Assembly (NCBI RefSeq): GCF_001636405.1
Contig: NZ_KV440950.1
Span: forward strand, 3,948,778-4,012,777
Source of the DNA: Peribacillus frigoritolerans
GTDB lineage: Bacteria; Bacillota; Bacilli; Bacillales; DSM-1321
Reading direction: 5' to 3'
Length of the DNA: 64,000 nucleotides
The notes under the pieces are model-generated. The model ran no database searches. It was not told where the DNA came from and saw only the letters and a list, made by a program, of their open reading frames with translations. Below are positions 1 through 8,990 of the stretch, piece by piece; position 1 is the first letter of the stretch; each line of letters opens with the position of its first letter. The translations under genes were made by a program, and so were the position numbers.

Positions 1-495
1 GGTATGAATGGTTTTCATATATTTCAACCGTGCAGGGGTATTAAAAAACAAGTCGGAAACCAGGATATCCGTTCCTTTACGGCTGGATGAAGCCTCAAGT
101 TCCTTAACCAAGCCTCCTTCAAGAAGTATGCGCGTTCCTACCCCTTCGCCAGTGCTGCTTTTCATTTCAAAACGGGAAACTGAAGCAATACTTGGCATGG
201 CTTCACCGCGGAAGCCAAGTGTTCGGATTCGGAAGAGATCATTTTCATCTTTAATTTTACTAGTGGCGTGACGTTTAAATGCCGCTTCTATGTCATCAGG
301 TAAAATCCCATCGCCATTATCCACAATCCGAATGGAACCAAGTCCAGCCTCCACCAATTCAATCTCTATAATGGTACTGTTTGCATCTATTGCGTTTTCC
401 ACAAGTTCCTTAACGACTGAGGCTGGGCGTTCAACAACTTCGCCAGCTGCGATTTTATTAGATAAAGCCTCATCAAGCTGTATGATTTTTCCCAT
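1..495 (-). CDS. mutL: DNA mismatch repair protein MutL, N-terminal part (runs off the window)
   Basis: The reading frame is open from position 495 to the window edge, giving about the first 165 residues of MutL. It begins [20 protein letters not shown], the standard start of the GHKL ATPase domain. The ATP-binding signatures are visible: ELVENAIDA, the DNGDGI box and the TLGFRGEA lid motif. MutL couples mismatch recognition by MutS to strand incision; Bacillus MutL carries its own endonuclease in the C-terminal half, which lies outside this window. A GAGGCG ribosome-binding site precedes the ATG. The gene starts 22 bases after the mutS stop, so the two are very probably co-transcribed. The call is secure; only completeness is unknown. 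Confidence 0.95.
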   Translation of the reverse strand, partial: MGKIIQLDEALSNKIAAGEVVERPASVVKELVENAIDANSTIIEIELVEAGLGSIRIVDNGDGILPDDIEAAFKRHATSKIKDENDLFRIRTLGFRGEAMPSIASVSRFEMKSSTGEGVGTRILLEGGLVKELEASSSRKGTDILVSDLFFNTPARLKYMKTIHT

Positions 496-517
496 TTTTA
501 TCGCCTCGCTTTAATTC

Positions 518-3142
518 TCATTTAAGTTTCTTTTGTAATTTATAAAGGGTATTCATTGCCTCAAGCGGCGTCATTTCAAGGATATCCAGTGATTTTATGT
601 CATCCAGCACCTTTTTTTCCTTTGGTGAAGAATTCACCCTTCCTTTAGGAGCTTCTTCTCCGAAGAAGGAAAGCTGTGCCTCATTGACGGATGTAACAGG
701 GGCAGCTTCGGCAATAGGTGCTTTTTCAGCAGCAGGCTGTTCAGGAATCGCCTTTGCCTGTCCATTTTCATTCTCTAGCTGGGCTAAAATAGCAGCCGCC
801 CGATCTATTAACTGCTCCGGTAAATCAGCAAGCTTAGCCACATGAATTCCATAGCTTTTATCTGCTGGCCCTTCTTTAATTTTATGAAGGAAAACGACAT
901 TTCCATTTTGCTCAATGGCACTTACATGGATATTTTTCAATTTTGGGAGTTCCGTTGCCAATACAGTCAATTCGTGATAATGAGTCGAAAAGAGTGTCTT
1001 TGCCCCAATTTCCTCATGAATATATTCAATGATGGCCTGAGCAAGCGCCATCCCATCATAAGTTGATGTTCCCCGGCCTATTTCATCAAATAATATCAAA
1101 CTGTTTTCTGTCGCATTCATGATGGCATTTCTTGCTTCAAGCATCTCGACCATGAAAGTACTTTGACCGGAAATCAAATCATCTGCCGCGCCAATCCTGG
1201 TAAATACCTTATCAAAAATAGGTAATTCAGCTATACTTGCGGATACGAAGCATCCAATTTGCGCTAAAATCGATGTTAGCGCTATTTGACGCATATACGT
1301 ACTTTTACCCGACATATTGGGCCCTGTGATCAAGAGTAACTCCCGATCTCCATCCATAAAGCAGTCATTGGGGACATATTCCTGTGATTGAAGGACTTTC
1401 TCGACCACTGGATGCCTGCCTTCCTTCAGTACGATTCTTCGATCATCGGAAAAGACAGGCTTCACATAATGGCGTTCTTCACTAATCGTCGCAAAGCACT
1501 GCAGGACATCCAGTTCACTGACGCCTTTCGCCAAATCCTGTAAGCGAGGGATATAGCTTTTGACCTCTTCACGAAGATTGAGGAATAAGTCATACTCCAA
1601 ACTGATGCTTTTTTCTTCTGCTTGTAAAATCAAAGCTTCCTTTTCTTTCAATTCAGGTGTGATATAACGTTCGGCATTCGTTAAAGTCTGCTTCCGTTCA
1701 TAACGGCCTTCTTCAAGCAGATGCAAATTTGCTCGTGTGACTTCAATGTAATAGCCAAATACACGATTATATCCGATTTTCAAGGATTTGATCCCGGTGC
1801 GTTCCCGCTCTTCGCGTTCAAGCTGTGCAATCCAAGTTTTCCCGTTTCTGCTGGCATCCCTGTATGTATCCAGCTCCTTATGGAAACCATCCTGAATGAT
1901 ATTCCCTTCCTTCACGGACAATGGAGGGTTTTCTACAAGCGCCGTTTCAAGTAAATCCGTCACTTCTTCACAAGGATCCAATTTATCGGCCAGGATTGAA
2001 ATATCCTGATTGGAAGCCATTGACTTCACGATTTCACGAATGACCGGCACCTGTTGCAAGGAACGTTTCAGTTGAATCAAGTCCCGAGCGTTTACATTCC
2101 CGAAGGCCACCCTTCCGGCAAGCCGCTCCAAGTCGTACACTTCCTTCAGGCGTTCACGTAAGTCTTGTCGTTCGAAGTATTGATTTTTCAGGGTTTCAAC
2201 AAGGCTTTGTCTCCGCTCGATCTGTTTTTTATTTATGAGCGGTCTATCAATCCATTGCTTCAACATCCTTCCGCCCATGGCTGTTTTTGTTTCATCAAGC
2301 AGCCATAGTAATGAGCCTTTTTTACCTTTGGAACGAATGGTTTCAGTTAATTCCAAATTACGTTTGCTATAATAATCAATTTTCATATATTGTGATGTTT
2401 CATATGCAAGCACTGGCTGTAAATGATCCAGGCTGCGTTTTTGGGTACGGTATAGATAATTCAATAAACGTGAGGTCGTTGTCGCCAGTTTCTGGTCTTT
2501 TAACAAATGAAGCAATGGAGCGAATGACTCGCTTTGGACCAACTTACTCTCTAGGGATAGGGCGGCTGCGCCCCGTTCTTGAAGCATTTTTTTCCATTCT
2601 TCATTGAAATCCTCGGCAATGACCACTTCACTCGCACCAAGGATGGCAAATTCATTCAGAACTTCCTCGAAACTCTCAATCAATGTAACCTTATTTTCCC
2701 CTGTCGATAAATCATTGTATCCAAAGCCAAACTGACCATCCGTAAAATAAGTGATGGTGGCAATATAATTATTTTCCTTTTCACGAAGACCCTTACTATC
2801 CATTTTCGTTCCCGGGGTAATGAGCTGGACAACTTCCCTGCGTACCACACCTTTGGCTTGCTTCGGATCTTCGGTCTGTTCACAAATAGCTACTTTAAAA
2901 CCTTTTTCTATCAATATATCAATATAATTAGCAGCCGAGTGATACGGAATGCCGCACATCGGAATTCGCTCTTCACTACCGCCTTCTCGGCTCGTTAATG
3001 TGATTTCGAGCTCTTGTGATGCATTCAGTGCATCGTCAAAAAACATTTCATAAAAATCGCCTAAACGAAAAAATAAAAAGGCATCCTGATACTCTGCCTT
3101 AATTTTTAAATATTGCTGTATCATTGGAGTATATCCAGCCAT
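518..3142 (-). CDS. mutS: DNA mismatch repair protein MutS
   Basis: At 874 residues this is slightly longer than B. subtilis MutS. MutS binds mismatches and small loops as a dimer and recruits MutL. The mismatch-wedging Phe-x-Glu motif is present near residues 35-40 (GDFYEM). The ATPase domain has the Walker [10 protein letters not shown] near residue 610, the ST(x)FM signature and the Walker B region [12 protein letters not shown]. Near the C-terminus QLSFFGEE resembles the beta-clamp binding motif that couples Bacillus MutS to the replication fork. The start [15 protein letters not shown] matches the family start, although AAGGA abuts the ATG and an AAAGG 10 bases upstream may also act. It is followed at once by mutL. 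Confidence 0.97.
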   Translation of the reverse strand: MAGYTPMIQQYLKIKAEYQDAFLFFRLGDFYEMFFDDALNASQELEITLTSREGGSEERIPMCGIPYHSAANYIDILIEKGFKVAICEQTEDPKQAKGVVRREVVQLITPGTKMDSKGLREKENNYIATITYFTDGQFGFGYNDLSTGENKVTLIESFEEVLNEFAILGASEVVIAEDFNEEWKKMLQERGAAALSLESKLVQSESFAPLLHLLKDQKLATTTSRLLNYLYRTQKRSLDHLQPVLAYETSQYMKIDYYSKRNLELTETIRSKGKKGSLLWLLDETKTAMGGRMLKQWIDRPLINKKQIERRQSLVETLKNQYFERQDLRERLKEVYDLERLAGRVAFGNVNARDLIQLKRSLQQVPVIREIVKSMASNQDISILADKLDPCEEVTDLLETALVENPPLSVKEGNIIQDGFHKELDTYRDASRNGKTWIAQLEREERERTGIKSLKIGYNRVFGYYIEVTRANLHLLEEGRYERKQTLTNAERYITPELKEKEALILQAEEKSISLEYDLFLNLREEVKSYIPRLQDLAKGVSELDVLQCFATISEERHYVKPVFSDDRRIVLKEGRHPVVEKVLQSQEYVPNDCFMDGDRELLLITGPNMSGKSTYMRQIALTSILAQIGCFVSASIAELPIFDKVFTRIGAADDLISGQSTFMVEMLEARNAIMNATENSLILFDEIGRGTSTYDGMALAQAIIEYIHEEIGAKTLFSTHYHELTVLATELPKLKNIHVSAIEQNGNVVFLHKIKEGPADKSYGIHVAKLADLPEQLIDRAAAILAQLENENGQAKAIPEQPAAEKAPIAEAAPVTSVNEAQLSFFGEEAPKGRVNSSPKEKKVLDDIKSLDILEMTPLEAMNTLYKLQKKLK

Positions 3143-3191
3143 TCCTTCAAAACCTTTCCAAACTAAAATCTATTACACATTTATGTCCTTC

Positions 3192-3200
3192 ATTATAACA
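3192..3200 (-). promoter_or_regulatory. Probable extended -10 promoter for mutS-mutL
   Basis: Read on the minus strand, the site is TG-T-TATAAT, a perfect sigma-A -10 with the extended TGn element. It lies about 50 bases upstream of the mutS start. No good -35 box sits at 16-18 bases, which is common when the extended element is present. This is inferred from consensus only. Confidence 0.4.
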
Positions 3201-3313
3201 TACGAAAATGCAACATGGCCTGTATTCGAAATTGCATGGTAAATCAATTATCCTTTACATTGTAAGCTAGCTGTATCTGCAAAGCCATAGGGACTTGTCC
3301 CGCTTCAAATTAA

Positions 3314-3347
3314 ATAAAACCGGATGAAGGGAATGTCATCCGGTATT
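3314..3347 (-). terminator. Intrinsic terminator after cotE
   Basis: A perfect 9-bp stem (ACCGGATGA paired with TCATCCGGT) with an 8-base loop is followed, on the minus strand, by TTTTATTTAATTT. It begins about 13 bases past the cotE stop and separates cotE from mutS. Confidence 0.8.
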
Positions 3348-3359
3348 AATTTCTATATT

Positions 3360-3899
3360 CTATTCGTCTTCGAATTCATCAAGGAAATCCGGATCTAAAT
3401 CTTCGAAATCCTCATCATCGAAATCAGAGCCCCAGTCATCCTCACAGCGGCCATCTGGACTTACAGCGACACAAATTTTCGTTTCGCCGACGACTTCCAC
3501 AAAGAATTCCCTTTCCACATGGACAATGATTTTTTGTCCACATGGGGAGATGCATGCTTCTAAACAATTCGGCTGTTGGACAGCTTTTGCAGCGATTTCA
3601 TGGTCATCAAGATAATCGGGATCACGGTATTTCAGCGAAATAACGTCGGTATATTGCACTTTTTCAGTTACAACTTCCGTCTTCGAATTATGGTTATAAG
3701 AATACCAGACGTTGATTTCGTAGCTGCCGTGAATTTCTACCTTTTTGCCGACTTTCTTTGCATCGTATTTATGGTTGATGATCCAACAACCTAGAATGCT
3801 AGAAGGATGATGAGCCGGGCAAATGGTGTGAGAGGACTTTGTGAATTTACGTCCTTTTGCCACCACCGCTTTAGTAATTATCTCTCTATATTGTGACAT
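3360..3899 (-). CDS. cotE: Outer spore coat morphogenetic protein CotE
   Basis: This 179-residue protein begins [20 protein letters not shown], the typical CotE start. In B. subtilis CotE forms a ring around the forespore in the mother cell and is needed to assemble the outer coat, recruiting many coat proteins. The conserved central segment ([20 protein letters not shown]) and the strongly acidic C-terminal tail (Asp/Glu-rich from about residue 155) fit the family, whose tail mediates contacts with other coat proteins. The gene stands alone between two terminators, with a long leader containing a sigma-K-like promoter candidate. It sits between ricA and mutS, as in B. subtilis. Confidence 0.95.
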   Translation of the reverse strand: MSQYREIITKAVVAKGRKFTKSSHTICPAHHPSSILGCWIINHKYDAKKVGKKVEIHGSYEINVWYSYNHNSKTEVVTEKVQYTDVISLKYRDPDYLDDHEIAAKAVQQPNCLEACISPCGQKIIVHVEREFFVEVVGETKICVAVSPDGRCEDDWGSDFDDEDFEDLDPDFLDEFEDE

Positions 3900-4008
3900 G
3901 CTAGCGAACCCTCCTCATACAGTTTCCATTCATCCTATGCGTGGTAAAAGTCTATTGTGCGTAGAATTTTAATTGTTTGAAAACTGCTGTAATGTTTTAA
4001 ACCTAGGT

Positions 4009-4036
4009 TATTTTATGCGCATGTTTTGGGATATGT
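4009..4036 (-). promoter_or_regulatory. Candidate sigma-K promoter for cotE
   Basis: On the minus strand a CATAAAATA -10 (family pattern CATAnnnTA, preceded by G) lies 17 bases after an AC dinucleotide in the -35 position. B. subtilis cotE is transcribed from sigma-E and sigma-K promoters, so a late mother-cell promoter is expected here. This is a short, degenerate consensus in AT-rich DNA, so confidence is limited. Confidence 0.35.
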
Positions 4037-4073
4037 GTCACGAATGGGCACTGTATAAGGATTTCCGCATATT

Positions 4074-4107
4074 AAAAAAGCCCTTCTGAAACCAGAAGGG
4101 CTTTTTT
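4074..4107 (-). terminator. Intrinsic terminator after ricA
   Basis: A strong stem (GCCCTTCTG paired with CAGAAGGGC, AAAC loop) is flanked by A6 and T6 tracts, so it can work in both directions. It closes the miaB-ricA unit and insulates cotE. Confidence 0.85.
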
Positions 4108-4112
4108 AATAT

Positions 4113-4541
4113 TCATGAACAGCTTCCGCCGCCTGCTTGTACCTGTGAACCTGTCTCACCGCGAAGGACATCGCCTTCGGTCGATTCAATAATCAGGTCC
4201 GTCACCTTATTCGATACCTGTGATGAGACCATTTGTAAAAGATCATTTACATCCACTTGGGATTGTTTGAATTCTTGCACGATCGGAAGTTCATCCAATT
4301 GTTTTTCCAGTGCATCAATTTTGGCCTGCACTTGACTGTATGCTTTCTCTTTGCCGTAATGTTGGAAGTTTACAGCCTGTTTTTGCAAACTCTTGATGCT
4401 GGCGATCATTTCACGGATTTTTTGATTTTCATTGATGTGAGCTTCTGCCCGTTTAAAGAAATCGACTTCTTCCGTGCTTGCGATCATTTCAGCAAGCTCG
4501 GCCGCTTTATTCAGAATGTCATCTTTAGTATATTTAGTCAT
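4113..4541 (-). CDS. ricA: RicA (YmcA), RNase Y specificity-complex subunit
   Basis: This 142-residue protein of the YmcA/YlbF family begins MTKYTKDDILNKAAELAEMI. In B. subtilis, RicA, RicF (YlbF) and RicT (YaaT) form a ternary complex, reported to carry iron-sulfur clusters, that directs RNase Y cleavage and is needed for sporulation, competence and biofilm formation. The body is helical, and the conserved C-terminal segment ends GGGSCS, where B. subtilis YmcA has NNSCSL. The start at 4541 follows a GGTGGAG ribosome-binding site and lies one base after the miaB stop, indicating translational linkage. An upstream in-frame start would overlap miaB heavily and lacks that site. Confidence 0.93.
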   Translation of the reverse strand: MTKYTKDDILNKAAELAEMIASTEEVDFFKRAEAHINENQKIREMIASIKSLQKQAVNFQHYGKEKAYSQVQAKIDALEKQLDELPIVQEFKQSQVDVNDLLQMVSSQVSNKVTDLIIESTEGDVLRGETGSQVQAGGGSCS

Positions 4542-4542
4542 A

Positions 4543-6087
4543 TTACTCCACCTCAATCGCCGTTGCTTCTTCAACCATATCCCCATTTAATGACCATGTT
4601 TTCGTTCCGGTGATTTTCACTTTTACGATTTTGCCAATAGCGGATTTTGGTCCTTTGAAGTTCACGAGCTTATTTTTCGTTGTATAACCTGCTAATACTT
4701 CCGCATTCTTCTTGCTTTCGCCTTCAACGAGCACTTCAACAATCTGTCCATCATACTCTTTCATTTTCAATGCGCACGTTTCATTTACAAGGGCATTCAA
4801 GCGTTGCAGACGTTCCTTTTTCACTTCCATCGGTACATTATCCTGCATTTTCGCAGCCGGTGTTCCCTCACGTGGTGAATAGATGTAAGTATATGCTGCA
4901 TCAAAACCAACTTCACGGTATAATGACATCGTTTCTTCAAAGTGCTCTTCCGTTTCATTCGGATAGCCTACAATGATGTCCGTGGTTAGCGATGCACTTG
5001 GGATAGCTTCCTTGATTTTTTTAACTAGCTCTAAATATTGTTCGCGTGTATACTTACGGGCCATGATTTTAAGTGTTTCCGTACTTCCCGATTGAACTGG
5101 AAGATGGATATGGTCTACGAGATTTCCGCCTTTAGCCAGTACTTCAATCAAATGATCATCAAAATCACGGGGATGGCTTGTCGTAAAACGAATACGCGGA
5201 ATGTCGATTTTTCGGATTTCATCCATCAAATCGCCGAAACGATAATCGATATCCGTAAAATCTTTACCGTAAGCATTCACATTCTGTCCAAGCAGGGTTA
5301 TTTCCTTGTAACCCTGTGCCGCTAAATGACGGACTTCCTGGATGATATCTCCAGGCCTGCGGCTTCTTTCTTTCCCTCTCGTGTACGGTACGATGCAGTA
5401 TGTACAAAACTTATCGCAGCCATACATGATATTGACCCATGCCTTGGTTTTTCCTTTACGCACTTTCGGAAGGTTCTCGATTACATCACCTTCTTTAGAC
5501 CAAACCTCAATGACCATTTCCTTGGAAAGATACGCTTCATTAAGAATTTGCGGCAGGCGGTGGATGTTATGCGTTCCGAAAATCATATCTACAAAATGGT
5601 GCTTCTCTAGAATCCGCTTTACAACTGTCTCCTCTTGTGACATACAGCCGCAAACCCCAAGCAATAGATCCGGCTTTTCCAATTTCAATGATTTCAAATG
5701 CCCCAATTCACCGAACACTTTATTCTCTGCGCCTTCCCGAATCGCACAAGTGTTAAGTAAAATGACGTTAGCATCATCCACCGAGTCTGTCGCCTGATAA
5801 CCAAGTGCCATAAAGATGCCCGCCATGACTTCTGTATCATGTTCGTTCATTTGACAGCCAAAAGTGCGAATGTAAAACTTTTTACCTTCTCCCATTCCGC
5901 GGAAGCCTTCAGGAATGGCAAAGTCATCATGATATTCTACTTCTTCTTTTCCCCGCTTTTTCGCATCCTTTAAGGAAGGCGGAATATAAACGGCTTGAAA
6001 GTACTTACTGAAGTCCTTTTCGGATTTTTTGTCCGCTGGATTCTCAGCCTGTACTTGTTGTGATTCTAATCGTTGTTTCTCGTTCAT
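4543..6087 (-). CDS. miaB: tRNA-2-methylthio-N6-dimethylallyladenosine synthase MiaB
   Basis: At 514 residues this matches B. subtilis YmcB (509). MiaB is a radical-SAM methylthiotransferase that converts i6A37 to ms2i6A37 in tRNAs reading U-starting codons. The N-terminal UPF0004 domain shows the three auxiliary-cluster cysteine segments ([30 protein letters not shown]). The radical-SAM motif is CDKFCTYC, followed by [20 protein letters not shown]-binding domain occupies about the last 70 residues ([11 protein letters not shown] onward). The roughly 70-residue N-terminal extension is typical of Bacillus enzymes. It is translated just upstream of ricA. Confidence 0.97.
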   Translation of the reverse strand: MNEKQRLESQQVQAENPADKKSEKDFSKYFQAVYIPPSLKDAKKRGKEEVEYHDDFAIPEGFRGMGEGKKFYIRTFGCQMNEHDTEVMAGIFMALGYQATDSVDDANVILLNTCAIREGAENKVFGELGHLKSLKLEKPDLLLGVCGCMSQEETVVKRILEKHHFVDMIFGTHNIHRLPQILNEAYLSKEMVIEVWSKEGDVIENLPKVRKGKTKAWVNIMYGCDKFCTYCIVPYTRGKERSRRPGDIIQEVRHLAAQGYKEITLLGQNVNAYGKDFTDIDYRFGDLMDEIRKIDIPRIRFTTSHPRDFDDHLIEVLAKGGNLVDHIHLPVQSGSTETLKIMARKYTREQYLELVKKIKEAIPSASLTTDIIVGYPNETEEHFEETMSLYREVGFDAAYTYIYSPREGTPAAKMQDNVPMEVKKERLQRLNALVNETCALKMKEYDGQIVEVLVEGESKKNAEVLAGYTTKNKLVNFKGPKSAIGKIVKVKITGTKTWSLNGDMVEEATAIEVE

Positions 6088-6228
6088 AGTTAATCTCCTT
6101 TCAAAATAGTTAGTTTATTTCTTTCACCAACTATTCCAAGACCTATCATCAAATGAATTTATACGGATTCCTTTTTAAGAATTTCCAGTAAATATTAGCT
6201 ATTAAGTGTGATATATCCACATTATCAT

Positions 6229-6257
6229 AGTATAAAGCTTTTAACAGCAAGAAACAA
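6229..6257 (-). promoter_or_regulatory. Sigma-A type promoter for miaB-ricA
   Basis: The minus strand reads TTGTTT (6252-6257), a 17-base spacer, then TATACT (6229-6234). Both boxes are one or two bases from consensus and the spacing is ideal. The start site would be near 6222, giving a leader of about 135 bases. Confidence 0.55.
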
Positions 6258-6321
6258 TCATTCTGTCGTTGCTTCTTCAATTGTAAGAAATTTTTCACAA
6301 ATATTGAAAATAAGAACATGA

Positions 6322-6354
6322 AAGAAGAGGCTATGACGAATTTAGCCTCTTCTT
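6322..6354 (-). terminator. Hairpin terminator after tdh
   Basis: A 12-bp stem (AAGAAGAGGCTA paired with TAGCCTCTTCTT) lies about 75 bases beyond the tdh stop. The following run on the minus strand is short (TTCTTTC), so termination may be moderate. Confidence 0.6.
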
Positions 6355-6429
6355 ATCATTTTTGGATGACGCTTTCCCCTTTCAAGATTTTTCAAATGCA
6401 GAGTATGCCATTTCCACCTTTTTAGGTGT

Positions 6430-7473
6430 TCAAGGTATAAGGAGAACCTTACCACACTGGCCTTTGATCATCAGTTCAAATCCCTTTTCAAAATCACTGA
6501 GTGAGAACCGATGGGTAATCATTGGTTTTACATCAACCTTGCCACTTTCAAGCAGACTTGAAACCTGTTGCCAGGTTGAAAACATCTTCCTTCCAGTTAT
6601 CCCTTGGACAGTAAGACCCTTAAATACGATATCCTCTGTTATATTAATCGTGACGGGCTTAGAAGGCAGACTTAGAATGGATATTCTTCCACCATTGGTC
6701 GCCATCTTGAACCCTTGTTGGATAGCTGCTGGATTACCGCTCATTTCACAAACAACATCCACCCCGTCCCCAATTGTAATGCTTTTCGTGATTTCCACTG
6801 GATCCTGATTCATTGAATGAATGAGGTGTGTGGCACCCATCTTTTTGGCTAGCTGAAGTCGATAATCATTAATATCAAGAGCGATTACTTTATCAGCACC
6901 TGCGGCCTTTGCTACAGCAATCGCCATAAGCCCAATTGGACCACAACCGATTATTGCCACCGTTTTACCCAGCACCTCGCCAGCCAGCACTGAATGGACG
7001 GCATTCCCCATCGGTTCTTGGATGGTAGCTATATCGAGTGGCATATCACTTGGATTTTTCCATAAATTCTTGGCTGGCAGAGCTATGTACTCTGCAAAGC
7101 ACCCTTGTTTATCAACACCGATAATGTTTGTTTTTTTACAGATATGGAATTGCCCTGTTAAGCACTGCCTGCATGTACCGCAAACTATATGTGTTTCGGC
7201 AGATACACAATCACCAACTGAAACATTACTGACACTTGCTCCTATCTCGATTACTTCCCCTGCAAATTCGTGCCCAAATACGTATGGCGGGCTCACCCTT
7301 CCTTGTGACCATTCATCCCAGGTGAAAATATGAATATCCGTTCCGCAGATCGAGGTCATCTCCACACGAATCAAGACCTCGTCATCACGAATGTCCGGTA
7401 TATCGACAACTTGTAATTGTGCCCCATAACCTCGGTGGTGTTTGACTACGGCTTTCATTTTACCTCTCAACAT
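6430..7473 (-). CDS. tdh: L-threonine 3-dehydrogenase (zinc-dependent)
   Basis: This medium-chain zinc alcohol-dehydrogenase family member of 347 residues has the same length as B. subtilis Tdh. It oxidises L-threonine to 2-amino-3-ketobutyrate with NAD. Catalytic zinc ligands are Cys43 (SICGTDIH) and the GHE at 67-69. The structural zinc site is Cys98, Cys101, Cys104 and Cys112. The NAD-binding Rossmann motif GCGPIGLM is in the second half. The ATG at 7473 sits 7 bases after AGGGGG; starts at 7479 or 7509 lie too close to or before that site. The usual partner kbl is not adjacent here. Sorbitol or butanediol dehydrogenase activity is a less likely alternative. Confidence 0.85.
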   Translation of the reverse strand: MLRGKMKAVVKHHRGYGAQLQVVDIPDIRDDEVLIRVEMTSICGTDIHIFTWDEWSQGRVSPPYVFGHEFAGEVIEIGASVSNVSVGDCVSAETHIVCGTCRQCLTGQFHICKKTNIIGVDKQGCFAEYIALPAKNLWKNPSDMPLDIATIQEPMGNAVHSVLAGEVLGKTVAIIGCGPIGLMAIAVAKAAGADKVIALDINDYRLQLAKKMGATHLIHSMNQDPVEITKSITIGDGVDVVCEMSGNPAAIQQGFKMATNGGRISILSLPSKPVTINITEDIVFKGLTVQGITGRKMFSTWQQVSSLLESGKVDVKPMITHRFSLSDFEKGFELMIKGQCGKVLLIP

Positions 7474-7622
7474 GTACATTCCCCCTGAAATAGGGCTGTG
7501 CTTTTTCATCTACCTTAATATGTAAAGATATGAAAAATCAATCACAAAAATACCATAATCACTTTTGTACCGGCCTTTTCACATTAATAATGATGATTTT
7601 TAGGCATTCGTACATTTTTGTT

Positions 7623-7634
7623 AAATGGGTCATG
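7623..7634 (+). promoter_or_regulatory. Possible GerE-binding site upstream of the Asp/Arg-rich gene
   Basis: The sequence AAATGGGTCATG matches 11 of 12 positions of the GerE consensus RWWTRGGYnnYY, about 80 bases upstream of the start codon. GerE works with sigma-K late in the mother cell, so the match would fit a coat protein. No convincing sigma-K promoter with correct spacing was found, so this is weak. Confidence 0.2.
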
Positions 7635-7711
7635 TTTCTATAGCATCTTGTCCGCTCTCGAATAAGATATCTTGTACAACAAAAAACAAAAACAATGAAG
7701 GAGTGACTTAT

Positions 7712-8032
7712 ATGTCATGTGGATGCAATAATCATGATCATCATGATCGGGACCGCGATCGGGACAGAGATAACGACAGAATCGCAGACGATTTTTGTCG
7801 TGCTGTAAGGGGCTGTAATAGGCGCGATCGGGACCACGATCGGGACCATAATCGGGACCGCGATCGGGACAGAGATCGGGACAGAGATAACGATAGAATC
7901 GCAGACAATTTTTGTCGTGCTGTGAGGGGCTGTAATAGGCGCGATCGGGACCGTGACCGTGACCGCGACCGTGACCGCGACCGCGACCACCATTGTCGTA
8001 GAAGGAATCGTTGCAATTTCTTCGGATTCTAA
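7712..8032 (+). CDS. Asp/Arg-rich tandem-repeat protein, cysteine-containing, unknown function
   Basis: I do not recognise a characterised family. The 106-residue product has three long Asp-Arg dipeptide tracts separating two near-identical 22-residue units (residues about 20-41 and 59-80) built around IAD(D/N)FCRAVRGCNRR. It begins MSCGCNNHDHHD and ends with a Cys/Arg/Phe tail (CRRRNRCNFFGF). Its six internal and terminal cysteine positions and His-rich head recall cysteine-rich coat or exosporium proteins, and MSC starts are common in CotY/CotZ-type proteins, but that is only a resemblance. GGAG precedes the ATG; a longer in-frame start at 7625 lacks such a site. It is one of two plus-strand genes in the window and converges on korB at a shared terminator. 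Repeat DNA makes the opposite strand open too, but without start signals. Confidence 0.7.
   Translation: MSCGCNNHDHHDRDRDRDRDNDRIADDFCRAVRGCNRRDRDHDRDHNRDRDRDRDRDRDNDRIADNFCRAVRGCNRRDRDRDRDRDRDRDRDHHCRRRNRCNFFGF
7769..7964 (+). repeat. 117-bp tandem duplication inside the Asp/Arg-rich gene
   Basis: The stretch starting GATAACGACAGAATCGCAGA at 7769 recurs at 7886 as a near-identical copy, an offset of 117 bases (39 codons). The central 60 bases differ at only a few positions. Both copies are embedded in short GATCGGGAC/CGTGAC-type repeats that encode Arg-Asp. Confidence 0.85.
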
Positions 8033-8083
8033 TTTAGAGAGTATAGTGATTCTCTCTTCTTGAGCTTTCCAATTAGTCATAAA

Positions 8084-8118
8084 AAAAGGTTCACCCCATC
8101 TTAAGGGGTGAACCTTTT
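8084..8118. terminator. Shared bidirectional terminator between the Asp/Arg-rich gene and korB
   Basis: A 14-bp perfect stem (8084-8097 paired with 8105-8118, core GGTTCACCCC) has a 7-base loop and is flanked by A7 on the left and T4 on the right. It lies between two convergent genes, just past the korB stop at 8124 and about 50 bases past the plus-strand gene. Confidence 0.88.
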
Positions 8119-8123
8119 AACTT

Positions 8124-8990
8124 TTACATAAATTCAGCAACAAGCTTATCAAAGTGCGCTTGATCCAGTGTCAAATCTGATTTGTTTAGCGCTTTTTCAG
8201 CATACCCTGGCACTAATTCCTGGTACGAAGGGCGTGAAGAGTCTTGATAAATGATCCCTGTCACAAGGCTGTCATGCTGCATCAAAGTCTGCATGGCCTG
8301 TTCTTTATTTGATGAATCATAGCCTTCAATCGTGTTCAATTTAGTTAAGTTTTGTTTAAACCAATCATACGTATTGATCTTATTATATGTTACGCAAGGA
8401 GAGAAAACATTGATAAAGGAGAACCCTTTATGGTTTATCCCCGCTTCAATGATCGCCGTCAGATCTTTCAAGTCAGTGGAAAAGCTTTGGGCCACAAACG
8501 TAGCGCCAGCTGACAATGCTAATTCCATAGGTGAAACAGCCTGTTCTATTGATCCTTCTGGGGTGGATTTCGTTTTAAATCCAGCAGCTGATCTAGGAGA
8601 AGTCTGGCCTTTAGTCAATCCATAAATTTGGTTATCCATGACAATATACGTAATGTCGATATTACGGCGGATCGCATGGATGGTGTGTCCCATCCCGATT
8701 GCAAAACCATCTCCGTCACCGCCTGAAGCTATAACGGTCAATTCACGGTTGGCCATTTTTACTCCTTGAGCAATTGGCAGTGAGCGGCCATGGATGCCGT
8801 GGAAACCATATGACTTGATGTAACCGGATATACGCCCTGAACAGCCGATACCGGAAACAACGGCCAAATTCTCCGGCTCCAATCCCACATTGGCTGCCGC
8901 ACGCTGCATGGCAGCCTGAACGGAGAAATCTCCGCAGCCAGGACACCAGTTTGGTTTTACATCATTCCGAAATTCTTTAAACGTTGCCAT
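8124..8990 (-). CDS. korB: 2-oxoacid:ferredoxin oxidoreductase, beta subunit (KorB-like)
   Basis: This 288-residue thiamine-diphosphate-binding subunit pairs with KorA. The enzyme makes acyl-CoA from a 2-oxoacid (probably 2-oxoglutarate) and reduces ferredoxin. CPGCGD (residues 16-21) and GCSGR are typical of the iron-sulfur and pyrimidine-side regions of the beta subunit. GGDGDGFAIG followed by VMDNQIYGLTKGQ is the ThDP/Mg motif. The start MATFKEFRND at 8990 has an AGGAG 10 bases upstream. It overlaps the korA stop by 14 bases, so the two are translationally linked. Substrate (2-oxoglutarate versus pyruvate) is inferred from family resemblance. Confidence 0.88.
   Translation of the reverse strand: MATFKEFRNDVKPNWCPGCGDFSVQAAMQRAAANVGLEPENLAVVSGIGCSGRISGYIKSYGFHGIHGRSLPIAQGVKMANRELTVIASGGDGDGFAIGMGHTIHAIRRNIDITYIVMDNQIYGLTKGQTSPRSAAGFKTKSTPEGSIEQAVSPMELALSAGATFVAQSFSTDLKDLTAIIEAGINHKGFSFINVFSPCVTYNKINTYDWFKQNLTKLNTIEGYDSSNKEQAMQTLMQHDSLVTGIIYQDSSRPSYQELVPGYAEKALNKSDLTLDQAHFDKLVAEFM

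Larger units (their letters stand above)
6088..6429. other. 342-base gene-free stretch between miaB and tdh
   Basis: It holds the tdh terminator hairpin (6322-6354) and the miaB promoter (6229-6257) with a leader of about 135 bases. I see no credible open frame. In B. subtilis the kbl gene lies here; there is no trace of it. Confidence 0.6.

Noticed and set aside
5342-5797. Plus-strand open frame of about 150 codons inside miaB
   Set aside because: It is antisense to a well-conserved gene, has no ribosome-binding site and no family features.
6362-6808. Plus-strand frame opposite the end of tdh
   Set aside because: Shadow of tdh with no start signal or recognisable product.
7510-7610. Vegetative promoter for tdh
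   Set aside because: TTGTGA is present upstream, but the -10 candidates at proper spacing match only three or four positions.
7740-7990. CRISPR-like repeat array
   Set aside because: The repeats are short coding micro-repeats without uniform unique spacers and lie inside a reading frame.
7715-8080. Long minus-strand open frames (Ser/Arg- and Val/Ile/Pro-rich) opposite the Asp/Arg-rich gene
   Set aside because: They arise from the repeat sequence on the opposite strand, have no ribosome-binding site, and consist only of repeated dipeptides or tripeptides.
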